64,000 nt of DNA from Calditrichales bacterium MX18-03 (GTDB taxonomy: Bacteria; Bacillota; Clostridia; Lutisporales; Lutisporaceae), in NCBI GenBank assembly GCA_021083345.1, contig JAJGRE010000006.1, forward strand, positions 1 to 64,000, written 5' to 3'. How positions within the stretch are numbered: position 1 is the stretch's first letter; the number at the start of each line of letters is the position of its first letter. Shown here piece after piece: positions 28,765 to 38,215 of this stretch. Below the pieces are notes generated by a model. That model ran no database searches. It had not been told where the DNA came from and saw only the letters and a list, made by a program, of their open reading frames with translations. The translations under genes were made by a program, and so were the position numbers.

Positions 28765-30054
28765 ATGGCAACATCAGTTATTATGCCCAGGCAGGGCCAA
28801 TCAGTAGAAAGCTGTATCATTGCCAAATGGTACAAAAGGAAGGGAGAGCCGGTGCAAGCCGGTGAGCTTCTCTTCTCTTATGAGACAGACAAGGCAAGCT
28901 TTGATGAGGAAGCGAAGGTCAGCGGCGTCCTTCTCCAAGTCTTCTTTGCAGAAGGCGACGACGTTCCGTGCCTGACAACGGTCTGCATCATAGGCGACGC
29001 CGGAGAAAAGGTTGAGGATGCTTCCCCGCAGGTTCCGGCAGAAGCAACCGTACCCGCTGACGTCAAAGAGGGAGAGCGGATAAAAATATCTCCCAGGGCA
29101 AAGCACTATGCAGAGAAGGCCGGTGTCGATTACCGCTTTGCAGTTCCTACAGGCCCTCATGGCCGGGTCGTTGAAAAGGACATCGTGACACTTCAGGAGT
29201 CCGGATACATCATGACGCCTGCAGCAAAGGAAAGCTTCGCAGAGGCTGGAGCTGTCCATCCGCTCTTGGGCACAGGCTTGGGCGGAAGAATCACGACAGC
29301 CGATTTGAGCGTCAAAGCAGCTGAAATGCAAGCGACACCACTGATCCAATCTCAAGAACCACTTTATGAGGAAGTCAAGCTGACAAATATCCGAAAGGTC
29401 ATTGCAAAGGCAATGCATCATTCAATTTCTTCCACCTGCCAGCTTACATTGAACACCTCCTTTGATGCAACTGCCATCCTGGAATTCAGAAAGGGCCTGA
29501 AGGATAGCAAGGATAAGCTGGGTCTCGAGAACATCACCTTGAATGACATGATCCTTTTCGCTGTTTCCAGAACGCTTCAGAGCCACAAGGCGCTCAATGC
29601 GCACTTTATGGATGACCGGATGCTGTATTTCAAGAACGTCAACCTCGGTCTCGCTGTCGATACCGATAGAGGGCTGATGGTACCGGTCGTATTCAAGGCT
29701 GACCAAAAATCCTTGAACGGGATATCCAAGGAAGTCAAAGCACTAGCCAGGGAATGCCAGTCAGGTGCCGTCAATCCCGACCTGATGAAAAACGGCAGCT
29801 TTACCGTAACCAATCTGGGAACCCTGGGCATCGAAAGCTTTACACCCATTCTGAATCCGCCGCAGACCGGCATATTGGGCGTCAATACCATCTTCCAGAG
29901 AGCAAGGGAAAAAGACGGCGTCCTTGAGTTCTATCCGGCCATGGGCCTGTCTCTTACCTTTGACCATCGGGCATTGGACGGTGCCCCGGCAGCCAGGTTC
30001 CTGCAGGATCTGGTGACGAATCTGGAAAACTTCGGCGCTATGTTGGCCCTATAG
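28765..30054 (+). CDS. Dihydrolipoamide acyltransferase (E2) of a 2-oxoacid or acetoin dehydrogenase
   Basis: The 429-residue E2 core of a lipoate-dependent complex. Residues 1-80 are one lipoyl domain with the modified lysine in ETDKASF (Lys43). Two stretches then resemble E3-binding domains: one begins ISPRAKHYAEKAGV (about 110) and one MTPAAKESFAEAGA (about 150). Two such domains in tandem are unusual. The C-terminal catalytic domain carries DHRALDG. Acyl specificity (acetyl from pyruvate or from acetoin, or another acyl) cannot be read from the sequence. SD AGGAGG. It precedes E3 and the fused E1. Confidence 0.93.
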   Translation: MATSVIMPRQGQSVESCIIAKWYKRKGEPVQAGELLFSYETDKASFDEEAKVSGVLLQVFFAEGDDVPCLTTVCIIGDAGEKVEDASPQVPAEATVPADVKEGERIKISPRAKHYAEKAGVDYRFAVPTGPHGRVVEKDIVTLQESGYIMTPAAKESFAEAGAVHPLLGTGLGGRITTADLSVKAAEMQATPLIQSQEPLYEEVKLTNIRKVIAKAMHHSISSTCQLTLNTSFDATAILEFRKGLKDSKDKLGLENITLNDMILFAVSRTLQSHKALNAHFMDDRMLYFKNVNLGLAVDTDRGLMVPVVFKADQKSLNGISKEVKALARECQSGAVNPDLMKNGSFTVTNLGTLGIESFTPILNPPQTGILGVNTIFQRAREKDGVLEFYPAMGLSLTFDHRALDGAPAARFLQDLVTNLENFGAMLAL

Positions 30055-30064
30055 GTGAGGTGAG

Positions 30065-31435
30065 ATGATGATATATGATTTGATCATAATCGGCGGCGGA
30101 CCGGCCGGTTATCTTGCTGCAGAACGGGCCGGCCAGGCAGGGCTTAGTACGATGCTGATAGAGAAGCGATATGTTGGCGGTGTCTGCCTCAACGAGGGCT
30201 GCATCCCTTCAAAAGCCCTTTTATATTCTGCCAAGGTGTATGACAGTGCCAGGCATGGTGAAAAATACGGCGTCATCGCTGGTGATGTGCGGCTAAACCA
30301 CAGCGCCGTCATAGAACGGAAAAACAAGGTGGTCAAGACCCTTGTGTCCGGTATAAGAAGCAAGCTTAAAAAAAATATGGTAACGCTGGTAGAAGGCTTG
30401 GGCGAAATTGCAGGCAGAAGCAGCGAAGGCTATGAAGTAAAGGTCAACGGCGAAACCTATACAGGAAAGCGCCTTCTTATCGCTACCGGCTCCATGCCGG
30501 TGATCCCGCCTATACCTGGGGTGAAGGAAGGGCTTGAAAAGGGTTATGTGCTGACCAACCGGGAGATCCTGGACCTCAAGACTGTCCCTGCCTCCCTGGT
30601 GATCGTGGGCGGAGGCGTCATCGGACTTGAGATGGCCTCATACTATTGCTCTGCGGGCAGCAAGGTTACTGTCATCGAAATGCTTGACCATATCGCAGGT
30701 TATACCGACAGCGAGATCGGCGAAATCCTCTTGAGGCGCTACCAGAAAAAGGGCGTTGAATTCAAGCTGGGTGCCAAGGTGGTTGAAATCTGCGAAGGCT
30801 CGGTTGTATACCAAGCCGGTGGCCAGACCTCTATTGTGGAAGCGGAAAAGGTCCTCTTAAGCATCGGCCGCAAGCCGGTGGTAGAGGGTATCGGCCTTGA
30901 AAGGCTTGGCATTGAGCTGGAAAAGGGGCGCATTAAAGTGGACGGAAGGGGGAAGACCAATATCCCCGAAGTCTATGCAGCAGGCGACGTCAACGGCGAG
31001 TCCATGCTGGCCCATACCGCCTATCGCGAGGCTGAGGTCTGCATCAACAACATACTGGGCAAAAAGGACACCATGCGGTATAACGCCATCCCTTCGGTCA
31101 TCTATACCAACCCCGAGGTGGGCAGCGTCGGTGAGACGGAAGCTACGGCAAAACAGAAGGGGCTGGATTTTGAGACTGCAAAAATATCCATGCTGTACAG
31201 CGGCAGATATGTTGCAGAAAATGAGGACAGCGACGGAATCTGCAAGGTGCTGATCGATAAAAAGCATCGAAGGCTGATCGGCGTCCATTTGATAGGAAGC
31301 TATGCATCGGAAATCATTTACGGTGCAGCACTGATGATAGAGACAGAGATGCGGGTGAACGACATAAAAGAACTGGTCTTCCCCCATCCTACGGTATGTG
31401 AAATCATACGGGAAGCCCTTTTTGAATTGAAATGA
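30065..31435 (+). CDS. lpdA: Dihydrolipoamide dehydrogenase (E3)
   Basis: A 456-residue flavoprotein that reoxidises dihydrolipoamide with NAD+. FAD-binding GGGPAGYLAAERA (residues 9-21), the redox-active disulfide in GGVCLNEGCIPSKALL (Cys 41/46), NAD-binding GGGVIGLEMA, the second FAD motif VYAAGDVNG and the C-terminal HPT...E base are all present. It lies between E2 and E1. It has no fused lipoyl domain. Confidence 0.96.
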   Translation: MMIYDLIIIGGGPAGYLAAERAGQAGLSTMLIEKRYVGGVCLNEGCIPSKALLYSAKVYDSARHGEKYGVIAGDVRLNHSAVIERKNKVVKTLVSGIRSKLKKNMVTLVEGLGEIAGRSSEGYEVKVNGETYTGKRLLIATGSMPVIPPIPGVKEGLEKGYVLTNREILDLKTVPASLVIVGGGVIGLEMASYYCSAGSKVTVIEMLDHIAGYTDSEIGEILLRRYQKKGVEFKLGAKVVEICEGSVVYQAGGQTSIVEAEKVLLSIGRKPVVEGIGLERLGIELEKGRIKVDGRGKTNIPEVYAAGDVNGESMLAHTAYREAEVCINNILGKKDTMRYNAIPSVIYTNPEVGSVGETEATAKQKGLDFETAKISMLYSGRYVAENEDSDGICKVLIDKKHRRLIGVHLIGSYASEIIYGAALMIETEMRVNDIKELVFPHPTVCEIIREALFELK

Positions 31436-31458
31436 ATAGAAAGGTGAGGGAATAATAT

Positions 31459-33930
31459 ATGCCAAAATCACAATTCATCAACCCCAGCGACGTTAGAAAA
31501 AGCGGCTGGATTAAATTTGACGATATCCCTGTTAATCAGTACAATAGGAGTATAGAAGAAGAAAAAGGCTGTTTCAGTACAGCGGATTTTCTGAGAATCT
31601 ACCGGGATATGGCCATCATCCGCGAGTTTGAGACCATGCTCAATCTGATCAAGACCACCAATGAGTACAACGGCATACAGTACAACCATCCCGGTCCGGC
31701 GCACCTGTCCCTGGGGCAGGAGGCCTCAGCGGTGGGGCAGGCTTATCTGCTCGACAAGGATGATTATATTTTCGGGTCCCACAGAAGCCATGGGGAGATT
31801 CTGGCCAAGGGGCTGTCTGCTATTGAGAAGCTCACTGAAAAAGAGCTGACGGAGATCATGGAGAATTACTTCGACGGTGCCATTCTAAGAGTTGTTGAAG
31901 GAAAACAGAAGAACAAGAATGATATCCGGGAACTGGCCGTAGACTTTCTGGTCTATGGCACCCTCGCCGAGATTTTTGCGCGGGAGACCGGCTTCCACAA
32001 AGGGCTTGGCGGTTCCATGCATGCATTCTTCACACCCTTCGGCATTTATCCCAACAATGCCATCGTAGGCGGTTCAGGCGATATCGCAGTAGGCGCGGCC
32101 CTTTACAAAAAGGTCAACCGGAAGAAGGGCATCGTCATAGCCAACATCGGAGATGCATCCATGGGCTGCGGTCCGGTTTGGGAAGGCCTCTGTATGGCGG
32201 CAATGGACCAGTACAAGCAGCTTTGGGAAGGTGAATACAAGGGCGGTCTGCCGTTCATCCTCAATTTCTTCAACAACCAGTACGGCATGGGCGGACAAAC
32301 CTGCGGTGAGACAATGGGCTACAACATGCTCGCCCGGATCGGCGCCGGCGTCAACCCTGAGCAAATGCACGCAGAAAGAGTGGACGGCTACAATCCGCTG
32401 GCCGTTATTGATGCCATGAGACGCAAGCGGGTCATACTTGAGGAAAAACGCGGGCCGGTCCTTCTGGATACCCTTACTTACAGGTTTACCGGCCATTCTC
32501 CTTCCGACGCCTCCAGCTACAGGACCAAAGAGGAAATCGAAGCCTGGATGCAGCATGACTCACTGATCAGCTACAAGGATGCCTTGATCAAAGCTCAGGT
32601 AGCAAAGGATGAGAGCTTCGCAGAAATCCTTGAGAACACCCGGGAGCTGATAACGAAGATCTGCCGCCTGGCTACCGATGATACGGTCTCGCCAAGGATG
32701 AACCTGGTCATGAATCCGAACCAGATCGGGGATCTGATGTTCTCCAATGCCAGAGTCGAAAAGATGGAAGAGCGCGATTGCGATGTGCTGATGCCGAAAG
32801 AAGAAAACCCAAGGGTACAGCAGATCAGCAAGAAGATAAGATTGGGCACACAGGATGGAAAGCCGGTTTCCAAGAATAAGGCGTATCAGTTCAGAGATGC
32901 TGTCTTTGAGGCACTGATCGACAAGTTCTACACCGATCCTACACTGATTGCTTACGGTGAGGAAAACAGGGACTGGGGCGGCGCATTTGCCGTATACAGA
33001 GGCCTCACGGAAGCACTCCCGTACCACAGGCTTTTCAACTCACCCATTTCGGAAGGTGCCATTGTGGGCTCCGCCGTAGGCTACGGCATGTGCGGCGGCA
33101 GAGTCGTGGTGGAACTGATGTACTGCGATTTTCTTGGAAGATCCGGTGACGAAATCTTCAACCAGCTCTCCAAATGGCAGGCCATGAGTGCCGGTGTATT
33201 AAAAATGCCGGTTGTGGTTAGAGTATCGGTAGGCTCCAAGTATGGCGCACAGCACTCTCAGGATTGGACCTCGCTCTGTGCACACATTCCGGGCCTGAAG
33301 GTGGTATTCCCTGCAACACCCTATGATGCGAAGGGATTGATGAACAGTGCTCTGATGGGCACCGATCCCGTCATATTCTTTGAAAGCCAGCGCCTCTACG
33401 ATATGGGTGAGCTGTTCCGCTCCGACGGTGTGCCGGAAGGCTATTACGAGGTTCCCATCGGAGAACCGGAAGTGAAAAAAGAAGGGAAAGACATCACCCT
33501 TCTGACCATTGGCGCAACCTTGTACCGCGCCTTGGATGCAGCGAAGATCCTGGAGGAACGCTATGGCCTGTCTGCAGAAATCATTGACGCTAGGACCATC
33601 GTCCCCTTTAACTATGAGAAAGTCATCGAGTCAGTCAAAAAGACAGGTAAAATACTCCTGGCCAGTGATGCCTGCGAGAGAGGCTCCCATTTGAAGGACA
33701 TGGCCCAGACCATCAGCGAGCTTGCATTTGATTATCTGGATGCACCGCCTGTTGTCGTAGGGGCAAAAAATTGGATCACGCCGGCCTATGAATTGGAAGA
33801 GTACTTCTTCCCGCAGCCCGATTGGCTCATCGATGCCATCCATGAAAAGATCATGCCGCTTAAGGGGCATGCAGCAAAAAACAACTTTACGGCAAATGAG
33901 CAGCTACGCACAAACAAGCTGGGAGTTTAA
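31459..33930 (+). CDS. Fused alpha-beta E1 of a thiamine-dependent dehydrogenase
   Basis: An 823-residue E1 in which alpha and beta chains, usually separate, are joined. Residues about 50-420 are the alpha part with the TPP motif (GDASMGCGP, then FFNNQ about 30 residues later). Residues about 465-800 are the beta part, starting [15 protein letters not shown], with [13 protein letters not shown] and DARTIVPFN. It decarboxylates a 2-oxoacid, or cleaves a ketol such as acetoin, and passes the acyl group to E2 lipoate. It is followed by a split transketolase and a DeoR regulator, so a sugar-derived substrate is possible (inference). Confidence 0.9.
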   Translation: MPKSQFINPSDVRKSGWIKFDDIPVNQYNRSIEEEKGCFSTADFLRIYRDMAIIREFETMLNLIKTTNEYNGIQYNHPGPAHLSLGQEASAVGQAYLLDKDDYIFGSHRSHGEILAKGLSAIEKLTEKELTEIMENYFDGAILRVVEGKQKNKNDIRELAVDFLVYGTLAEIFARETGFHKGLGGSMHAFFTPFGIYPNNAIVGGSGDIAVGAALYKKVNRKKGIVIANIGDASMGCGPVWEGLCMAAMDQYKQLWEGEYKGGLPFILNFFNNQYGMGGQTCGETMGYNMLARIGAGVNPEQMHAERVDGYNPLAVIDAMRRKRVILEEKRGPVLLDTLTYRFTGHSPSDASSYRTKEEIEAWMQHDSLISYKDALIKAQVAKDESFAEILENTRELITKICRLATDDTVSPRMNLVMNPNQIGDLMFSNARVEKMEERDCDVLMPKEENPRVQQISKKIRLGTQDGKPVSKNKAYQFRDAVFEALIDKFYTDPTLIAYGEENRDWGGAFAVYRGLTEALPYHRLFNSPISEGAIVGSAVGYGMCGGRVVVELMYCDFLGRSGDEIFNQLSKWQAMSAGVLKMPVVVRVSVGSKYGAQHSQDWTSLCAHIPGLKVVFPATPYDAKGLMNSALMGTDPVIFFESQRLYDMGELFRSDGVPEGYYEVPIGEPEVKKEGKDITLLTIGATLYRALDAAKILEERYGLSAEIIDARTIVPFNYEKVIESVKKTGKILLASDACERGSHLKDMAQTISELAFDYLDAPPVVVGAKNWITPAYELEEYFFPQPDWLIDAIHEKIMPLKGHAAKNNFTANEQLRTNKLGV

Positions 33931-33958
33931 TCATACAAAATGAGAAAGGAAGAACTGA

Positions 33959-34804
33959 ATGAGCAACGAAAAAATCAACCAATTGGCCATAACCGCAACA
34001 AAAATCCGAAAGCATGCTCTGGACGCTGTCTATCATGCTGCATCGGGGCATCCCGGCGGCTCCCTATCCATTGCGGATATCCTGTCCGTTCTGTATTTCG
34101 ATGTCATGAATGTGGATGCCAATAACCCTCACGACGAAAACCGGGATAGATTTGTACTGTCAAAGGGCCATTGTTCGCCGGGCTTGTACGGTGCTTTGGC
34201 TGAAAAGGGCTATTTCCCCAAAGAGGACGTCAAAAATTTCCGTAAGATTGACAGCTACCTGCAGGGGCATCCCGACATGAAGGGCGTTCCGGGTGTTGAC
34301 ATGTCAACGGGTTCTTTGGGGCAGGGGATATCTGCCGCAAACGGCATGGCGCTGACCGCCAAACTGTATGAAAAGGATTTCCGGGTATACGCCGTATTGG
34401 GCGACGGAGAGCTGCAGGAGGGTCAGGTATGGGAAGCAGCCATGTTCGCTGCCCATTACAAGCTGGATAACCTCATTGCCTTTGTAGATTTCAACGGCCT
34501 TCAGATCGATGGAGATATTGCCAAGGTCATGTCGCCGCTGCCCATTGACGAAAAGTTCAAAGCCTTCGGCTGGAATGTCATTGTGATTGATGGCCATAAT
34601 TATCAACAGATCATGGATGCCATAGCAAGTGCCAAGGAAACAAAGGGAAAGCCGTCGCTGATCATGGCCAAAACAGTCAAGGGCAAGGGTGTTTCCTTCA
34701 TGGAAAATGAGGCCGGCTGGCACGGCAGTGCGCCCAACAAAGAGCAGTATGAGCAGGCAATATCGGAATTGGATGCATTGCTTTCCAAGTTGGAGGTGGA
34801 ATAA
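33959..34804 (+). CDS. Transketolase, N-terminal subunit
   Basis: The TPP-binding half (281 residues) of a two-gene transketolase. DAVYHAASGHPGGSLS, DRFVLSKGH, STGSLGQGIS and GDGELQEGQVWEA are all characteristic. It joins with the next gene to form an active enzyme that moves two-carbon units between sugar phosphates. SD AAAGGAAG. It follows the fused E1 by about 30 bases. Confidence 0.95.
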   Translation: MSNEKINQLAITATKIRKHALDAVYHAASGHPGGSLSIADILSVLYFDVMNVDANNPHDENRDRFVLSKGHCSPGLYGALAEKGYFPKEDVKNFRKIDSYLQGHPDMKGVPGVDMSTGSLGQGISAANGMALTAKLYEKDFRVYAVLGDGELQEGQVWEAAMFAAHYKLDNLIAFVDFNGLQIDGDIAKVMSPLPIDEKFKAFGWNVIVIDGHNYQQIMDAIASAKETKGKPSLIMAKTVKGKGVSFMENEAGWHGSAPNKEQYEQAISELDALLSKLEVE

Positions 34805-35743
34805 ATGGCGGATAAAATAGCAACAAGAGAAGCTTATGGTATGGCGCTGGCAGAATTCGGCGACAAGTACGATATCGTGGTTTTGGATGCGGATCTTTCA
34901 AAGTCCACCAAGACAGAAACCTATAAGAAGAAGTTCCCCAATAAGTTTATCAATATGGGTATTGCGGAAGGCAATATGATGTCAACGGCAGCCGGAATTG
35001 CAACCTGCGGAAAAGTTGTATTTGCCAGCTCCTTTGCGATGTTTGCCGCAGGCAGAGCCTTTGAGCAGATCAGAAACTCCATCGGATATCCAGGCCTGAA
35101 TGTCAAGATAGGTGCTACCCACGCCGGCCTGTCCGTAGGGGAAGACGGCGCATCCCATCAGTGCATTGAGGATATCAGCATCATGAGGACCATCCCGGGA
35201 ATGGTTGTGATTAGTCCGGCAGATGCCGTTGAAACACGGTGTGCGGTTGAAGCTGCTATCAAACATAAGGGTCCGGTCTATCTCAGGCTCGGCAGGCTCT
35301 CAGTTCCCGTATTGTATGATGCCGCAACCTATCAGTTCGAATTGGGCAAGGGCATTCAGATTTCTGACGGCACCGATGCAACCATCATCGCAAACGGCCT
35401 GATGGTCCATGAAGCCGTTGCAGCAAAGCAGCTGCTTGACAAAGAAGGCATCAGCGTCAGGGTCATCGACATCCATACCATAAAGCCCATCGATAAAGAC
35501 ATCATCATAAAAGCCGCAAAAGAGACCGGCGCCATCGTAACGGCTGAAGAGCACAATGTCATCGGCGGACTTGGAAGCGCCGTTGCCGAAGTTTTGGTAG
35601 AAAACTGCCCGGTTCCGATGAAGAGAGTCGGCGTGGAGGATAAGTTTGGCAAGTCCGGCAAGCCCGAGGCATTGTTGCGGGAATACGGTCTCACTGCAGA
35701 AAATATAGCCGGTAAGGTAAAAGAAATCATCAAAATGAAATAA
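34805..35743 (+). CDS. Transketolase, C-terminal subunit
   Basis: The second half (312 residues). ATREAYGMAL opens the protein; MGIAEGNMMSTAAGIA, THAGLSVGEDGASHQ and AEEHNVIGGLGSAVAEV are typical of the Pyr and C-terminal transketolase domains. The ATG follows the partner's TAA directly, with SD GGAGGTGG, so translation is coupled. It may serve the ordinary pentose phosphate pathway or a specialised keto-sugar route; split forms of both kinds exist. Confidence 0.95.
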   Translation: MADKIATREAYGMALAEFGDKYDIVVLDADLSKSTKTETYKKKFPNKFINMGIAEGNMMSTAAGIATCGKVVFASSFAMFAAGRAFEQIRNSIGYPGLNVKIGATHAGLSVGEDGASHQCIEDISIMRTIPGMVVISPADAVETRCAVEAAIKHKGPVYLRLGRLSVPVLYDAATYQFELGKGIQISDGTDATIIANGLMVHEAVAAKQLLDKEGISVRVIDIHTIKPIDKDIIIKAAKETGAIVTAEEHNVIGGLGSAVAEVLVENCPVPMKRVGVEDKFGKSGKPEALLREYGLTAENIAGKVKEIIKMK

Positions 35744-35770
35744 ACAGGTTGGAGCTTGGAGCGTGATTCT

Positions 35771-36535
35771 GTGATCAATGACAGACAGCAGCAGATATTG
35801 CACATATTGGAGAAAAAGGGCGAAGTACATTTGCAGCAAATCAAGGATGTATTTCCTGATGTCTCCATGATGACCCTCAGGCGGGATCTGATTAACCTGG
35901 AGAACGAGGGTCTGCTGATCAGGACCCATGGCGGTGCGGTAAACGCCAAAAAGCTGAATGCCGTCAGCGGAGAAGAGGATGCCTATTCCAGAAGGGCTTC
36001 GGAAAACGTTGAGGCAAAGCTGAAGATGGCAGAAAAAGCAGCAGCGCTTGTGGAGGAAGGGCGCTCCATCTACTTTGATGCCGGTACGTCTATCATGTGT
36101 CTGGCCAGGCTGCTGTCAGACGGGAATTTTTCCATCTTGACCTGCGGCACCAATATTGCCCTGGAGCTAGTTAAGAAACCTGATATCTCTGTCGTAACCC
36201 TAGGGGGCCTTGTGAACCGCAACACTTTATCGGTTTCAGGCCCAGGGGCCATGACCTTTCTGGATGCCGTCAACATTGACATTGCTTTTATGTCCGCATC
36301 GGGATTTTCGGTAGATAACGGCTTTACCGTATCCAACATATATGAATGCGAGCTGAAGCGAAAAGTCGTCAGCCGCGCCCAGAAAGTGATTCTGTTGGTA
36401 GATTCCGGCAAGCTGAACAAGGTTCTGCCATTCACCTTCGCTCATTTAAAGGATATTGACGCCTGGGTCGTTGAACGGCAGCTGCCTGATGCGATTGAGG
36501 CCGACTGCAAAAAGTACGGCGTTGAAGTGTTATGA
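35771..36535 (+). CDS. DeoR family transcriptional regulator
   Basis: About 254 residues: N-terminal DeoR helix-turn-helix (NDRQQQILHILEKKG, MMTLRRDLINLENEG), then the sugar-phosphate-binding DeoRC domain (FDAGTS near 107, LTCGTNIALEL, GGLVNRNTLSVSGP). Such proteins usually repress a sugar pathway and release DNA when a phosphorylated sugar binds. GTG at 35771 is favoured (GGAG nine bases upstream); TTG at 35756 is possible. It lies at the end of the E2/E3/E1/transketolase run and overlaps the WYL gene by four bases. Confidence 0.92.
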   Translation: MINDRQQQILHILEKKGEVHLQQIKDVFPDVSMMTLRRDLINLENEGLLIRTHGGAVNAKKLNAVSGEEDAYSRRASENVEAKLKMAEKAAALVEEGRSIYFDAGTSIMCLARLLSDGNFSILTCGTNIALELVKKPDISVVTLGGLVNRNTLSVSGPGAMTFLDAVNIDIAFMSASGFSVDNGFTVSNIYECELKRKVVSRAQKVILLVDSGKLNKVLPFTFAHLKDIDAWVVERQLPDAIEADCKKYGVEVL

Positions 36536-37470
36536 AGAAATCAGAACGATTACAATTGATTATTATGCTATTAAAGCAAAAAGGGAAACAATCTGCATCC
36601 GATCTGGCAAAGTACCTTGAAGTCAGTCCTCGAACAATTTATCGTGATATTGATGCATTGAGTCAGATGCAAGTTCCCATTACCTCTCATGAAGGGATCA
36701 ATGGCGGGTATGAAGTTGCTGAGACATACTTCATGCCTGCTTTACATCTCTCTGAACGTGAAGTGCTTGTTTTGAAGCTATTGCTGAAGGTTTCCGGTCA
36801 ACTGAACCTTCCTGATTTCAGTGAAAACGTGAATGCCCTGAATTTGAAGCTGCATCATGCATGCCAGGACTTGGCCATGCAATTTGAAAAGATGCTTCAG
36901 TATGTCACAGTTGATATTCAGCATATTTTCCCAAAGCCGCATCTTCAAGGCGCTTTTGAGACAATCCTTGAAGCCTTTGACCGCCAAATCAATTTGAGGA
37001 TTCATTATTATTCGCCATTAAAAAACAGTGTCAGAGAACGCGTTATATCTCCTCTGCATTTGTTTTTTTATGAAGGCGGCTGGTATTTGGATGCTTACTG
37101 TCATATCAGAGCACAGAAAAGAACCTTTCGCTTAGATAGAATTCAGTCTGTCGATTTATTATCTGATATGCCCAACGATGAACTGAGTAACCAATGCAAC
37201 GGCATGGTTTCAGATGATCAATGGCAGCTTCTCGAATTTGACATTGATAAGAATTTATACAGTCTGGTCAAAGACGACAGCCCCTTGAAAAATGCCGACA
37301 TCGTTTCAGAAAACAGTACTTGCTATAGGGTACATGTCAGAACCAACCGCCTTGTTTATTTTGAGACATTAGCTATCCGGAACATTAATCAAATCACGAT
37401 ACTGGAACCACAGCCTTTCGTCCAGGAACTCAGAAAAAAATTTCTGACTGCTATACAAAAATATCAATAA
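36532..37470 (+). CDS. WYL-domain (YafY-like) transcriptional regulator
   Basis: A 312-residue regulator: N-terminal helix-turn-helix (KQSASDLAKYLEVSPRTIYRDI) and a WYL domain (about 140-215; YYSPLKNSVRERVISPLHL, GGWYLDAYCH, FRLDRI). WYL regulators bind nucleic acid or nucleotide ligands. It overlaps the DeoR stop (ATGA) and has a poor SD, so translation is probably coupled. It and the next gene are visibly richer in A+T than the upstream operon, which may mean separate origin. Confidence 0.9.
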   Translation: MKKSERLQLIIMLLKQKGKQSASDLAKYLEVSPRTIYRDIDALSQMQVPITSHEGINGGYEVAETYFMPALHLSEREVLVLKLLLKVSGQLNLPDFSENVNALNLKLHHACQDLAMQFEKMLQYVTVDIQHIFPKPHLQGAFETILEAFDRQINLRIHYYSPLKNSVRERVISPLHLFFYEGGWYLDAYCHIRAQKRTFRLDRIQSVDLLSDMPNDELSNQCNGMVSDDQWQLLEFDIDKNLYSLVKDDSPLKNADIVSENSTCYRVHVRTNRLVYFETLAIRNINQITILEPQPFVQELRKKFLTAIQKYQ

Positions 37471-37500
37471 ACGCTGACAGGTATATGTCAGCGTTTATTT
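37469..37500 (+). terminator. Terminator after the WYL regulator
   Basis: AAACGCTGACA (37469-37479) pairs with TGTCAGCGTTT (37486-37496), then ATTTG. It overlaps the WYL stop codon and ends the long operon. Confidence 0.75.
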
Positions 37501-37526
37501 GCTATGCTGATCCTGGAGGTGTTAGA

Positions 37527-38078
37527 ATGAACGTGGCAGTCTATTTGTACGATGGCTACTTTGAAACTGAGCTTTGTATCCCCACCATGCTGTTTGCCAA
37601 AGAAAACCTTTTTACTCTGGCAAGCAATCAGGAAATTGTGAAATGCATGGATGGGAGAAGGCTTCTGGTTGATCGGATGGTAAGCGAAGTAAAACCTGAG
37701 GAAATCGATGTTCTGATTATTCCAGGAGGTAAGCCCATTCCACAAGAAGATATTCTGGATTTGATCAGAGCTTGCGAGAGACGAAATGCCATTATTGGCG
37801 GCATCTGCGGCGGAGTCGATTATCTTGCATATGCAGGCATTCTTGAAAATCGCAGGTTTACCAGCTATTATCAGCTTGATAAGCATTACGACCACTTGCC
37901 TGTATCAGGAGAAATGACCGGCAGTATGTATGAAAGCGATCAGAATGTCATATCCGCCAAACCCGAGGCTTATCTGGAATTTGCCTTGGAGCTGGTCCGC
38001 CTGGCAGGATTATTAAAATCGGAAGCGATCAGCAATTATGTTGAATGGTTCAAAAGTCCAAAAACTTTTAAGTATTAA
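37527..38078 (+). CDS. DJ-1/PfpI family protein
   Basis: A 183-residue cytoplasmic protein of the DJ-1/PfpI superfamily. The start MNVAVYLYDGYFETEL includes the conserved glutamate, and the nucleophile elbow is GGICGGVDYLA (Cys near residue 104). Members act as glyoxalases/deglycases, chaperones or transcription factors; the role here is open. SD GGAGGTG fixes the ATG at 37527. It lies after a terminator but within 60 bases of the WYL gene. Confidence 0.88.
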   Translation: MNVAVYLYDGYFETELCIPTMLFAKENLFTLASNQEIVKCMDGRRLLVDRMVSEVKPEEIDVLIIPGGKPIPQEDILDLIRACERRNAIIGGICGGVDYLAYAGILENRRFTSYYQLDKHYDHLPVSGEMTGSMYESDQNVISAKPEAYLEFALELVRLAGLLKSEAISNYVEWFKSPKTFKY

Positions 38079-38080
38079 TC

Positions 38081-38136
38081 AAAAGCTCCTCTTCTCTGCC
38101 CGAATTGAGCAGAAAAGAGGGGCTTTTAATTTTTTA
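38081..38136 (+). terminator. Terminator after the DJ-1-like gene
   Basis: AAAAGCTCCTCTTCTCTGC pairs with GCAGAAAAGAGGGGCTTTT apart from one mismatch, followed by a T-rich stretch to 38136. Confidence 0.8.
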
Positions 38137-38215
38137 TATATCAGGCCTTCTAAAGAATTCTATACTATTATTGGAATCCCTTTGCTTTTCAATACAGCCA
38201 TAGTATCCCACTGCC

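Noticed and set aside
33959-35743. Apulose-4-phosphate transketolase pair
   Set aside because: Split transketolases of that route exist, but no apiose kinase, isomerase or binding protein is near, so the specific name is not supported.
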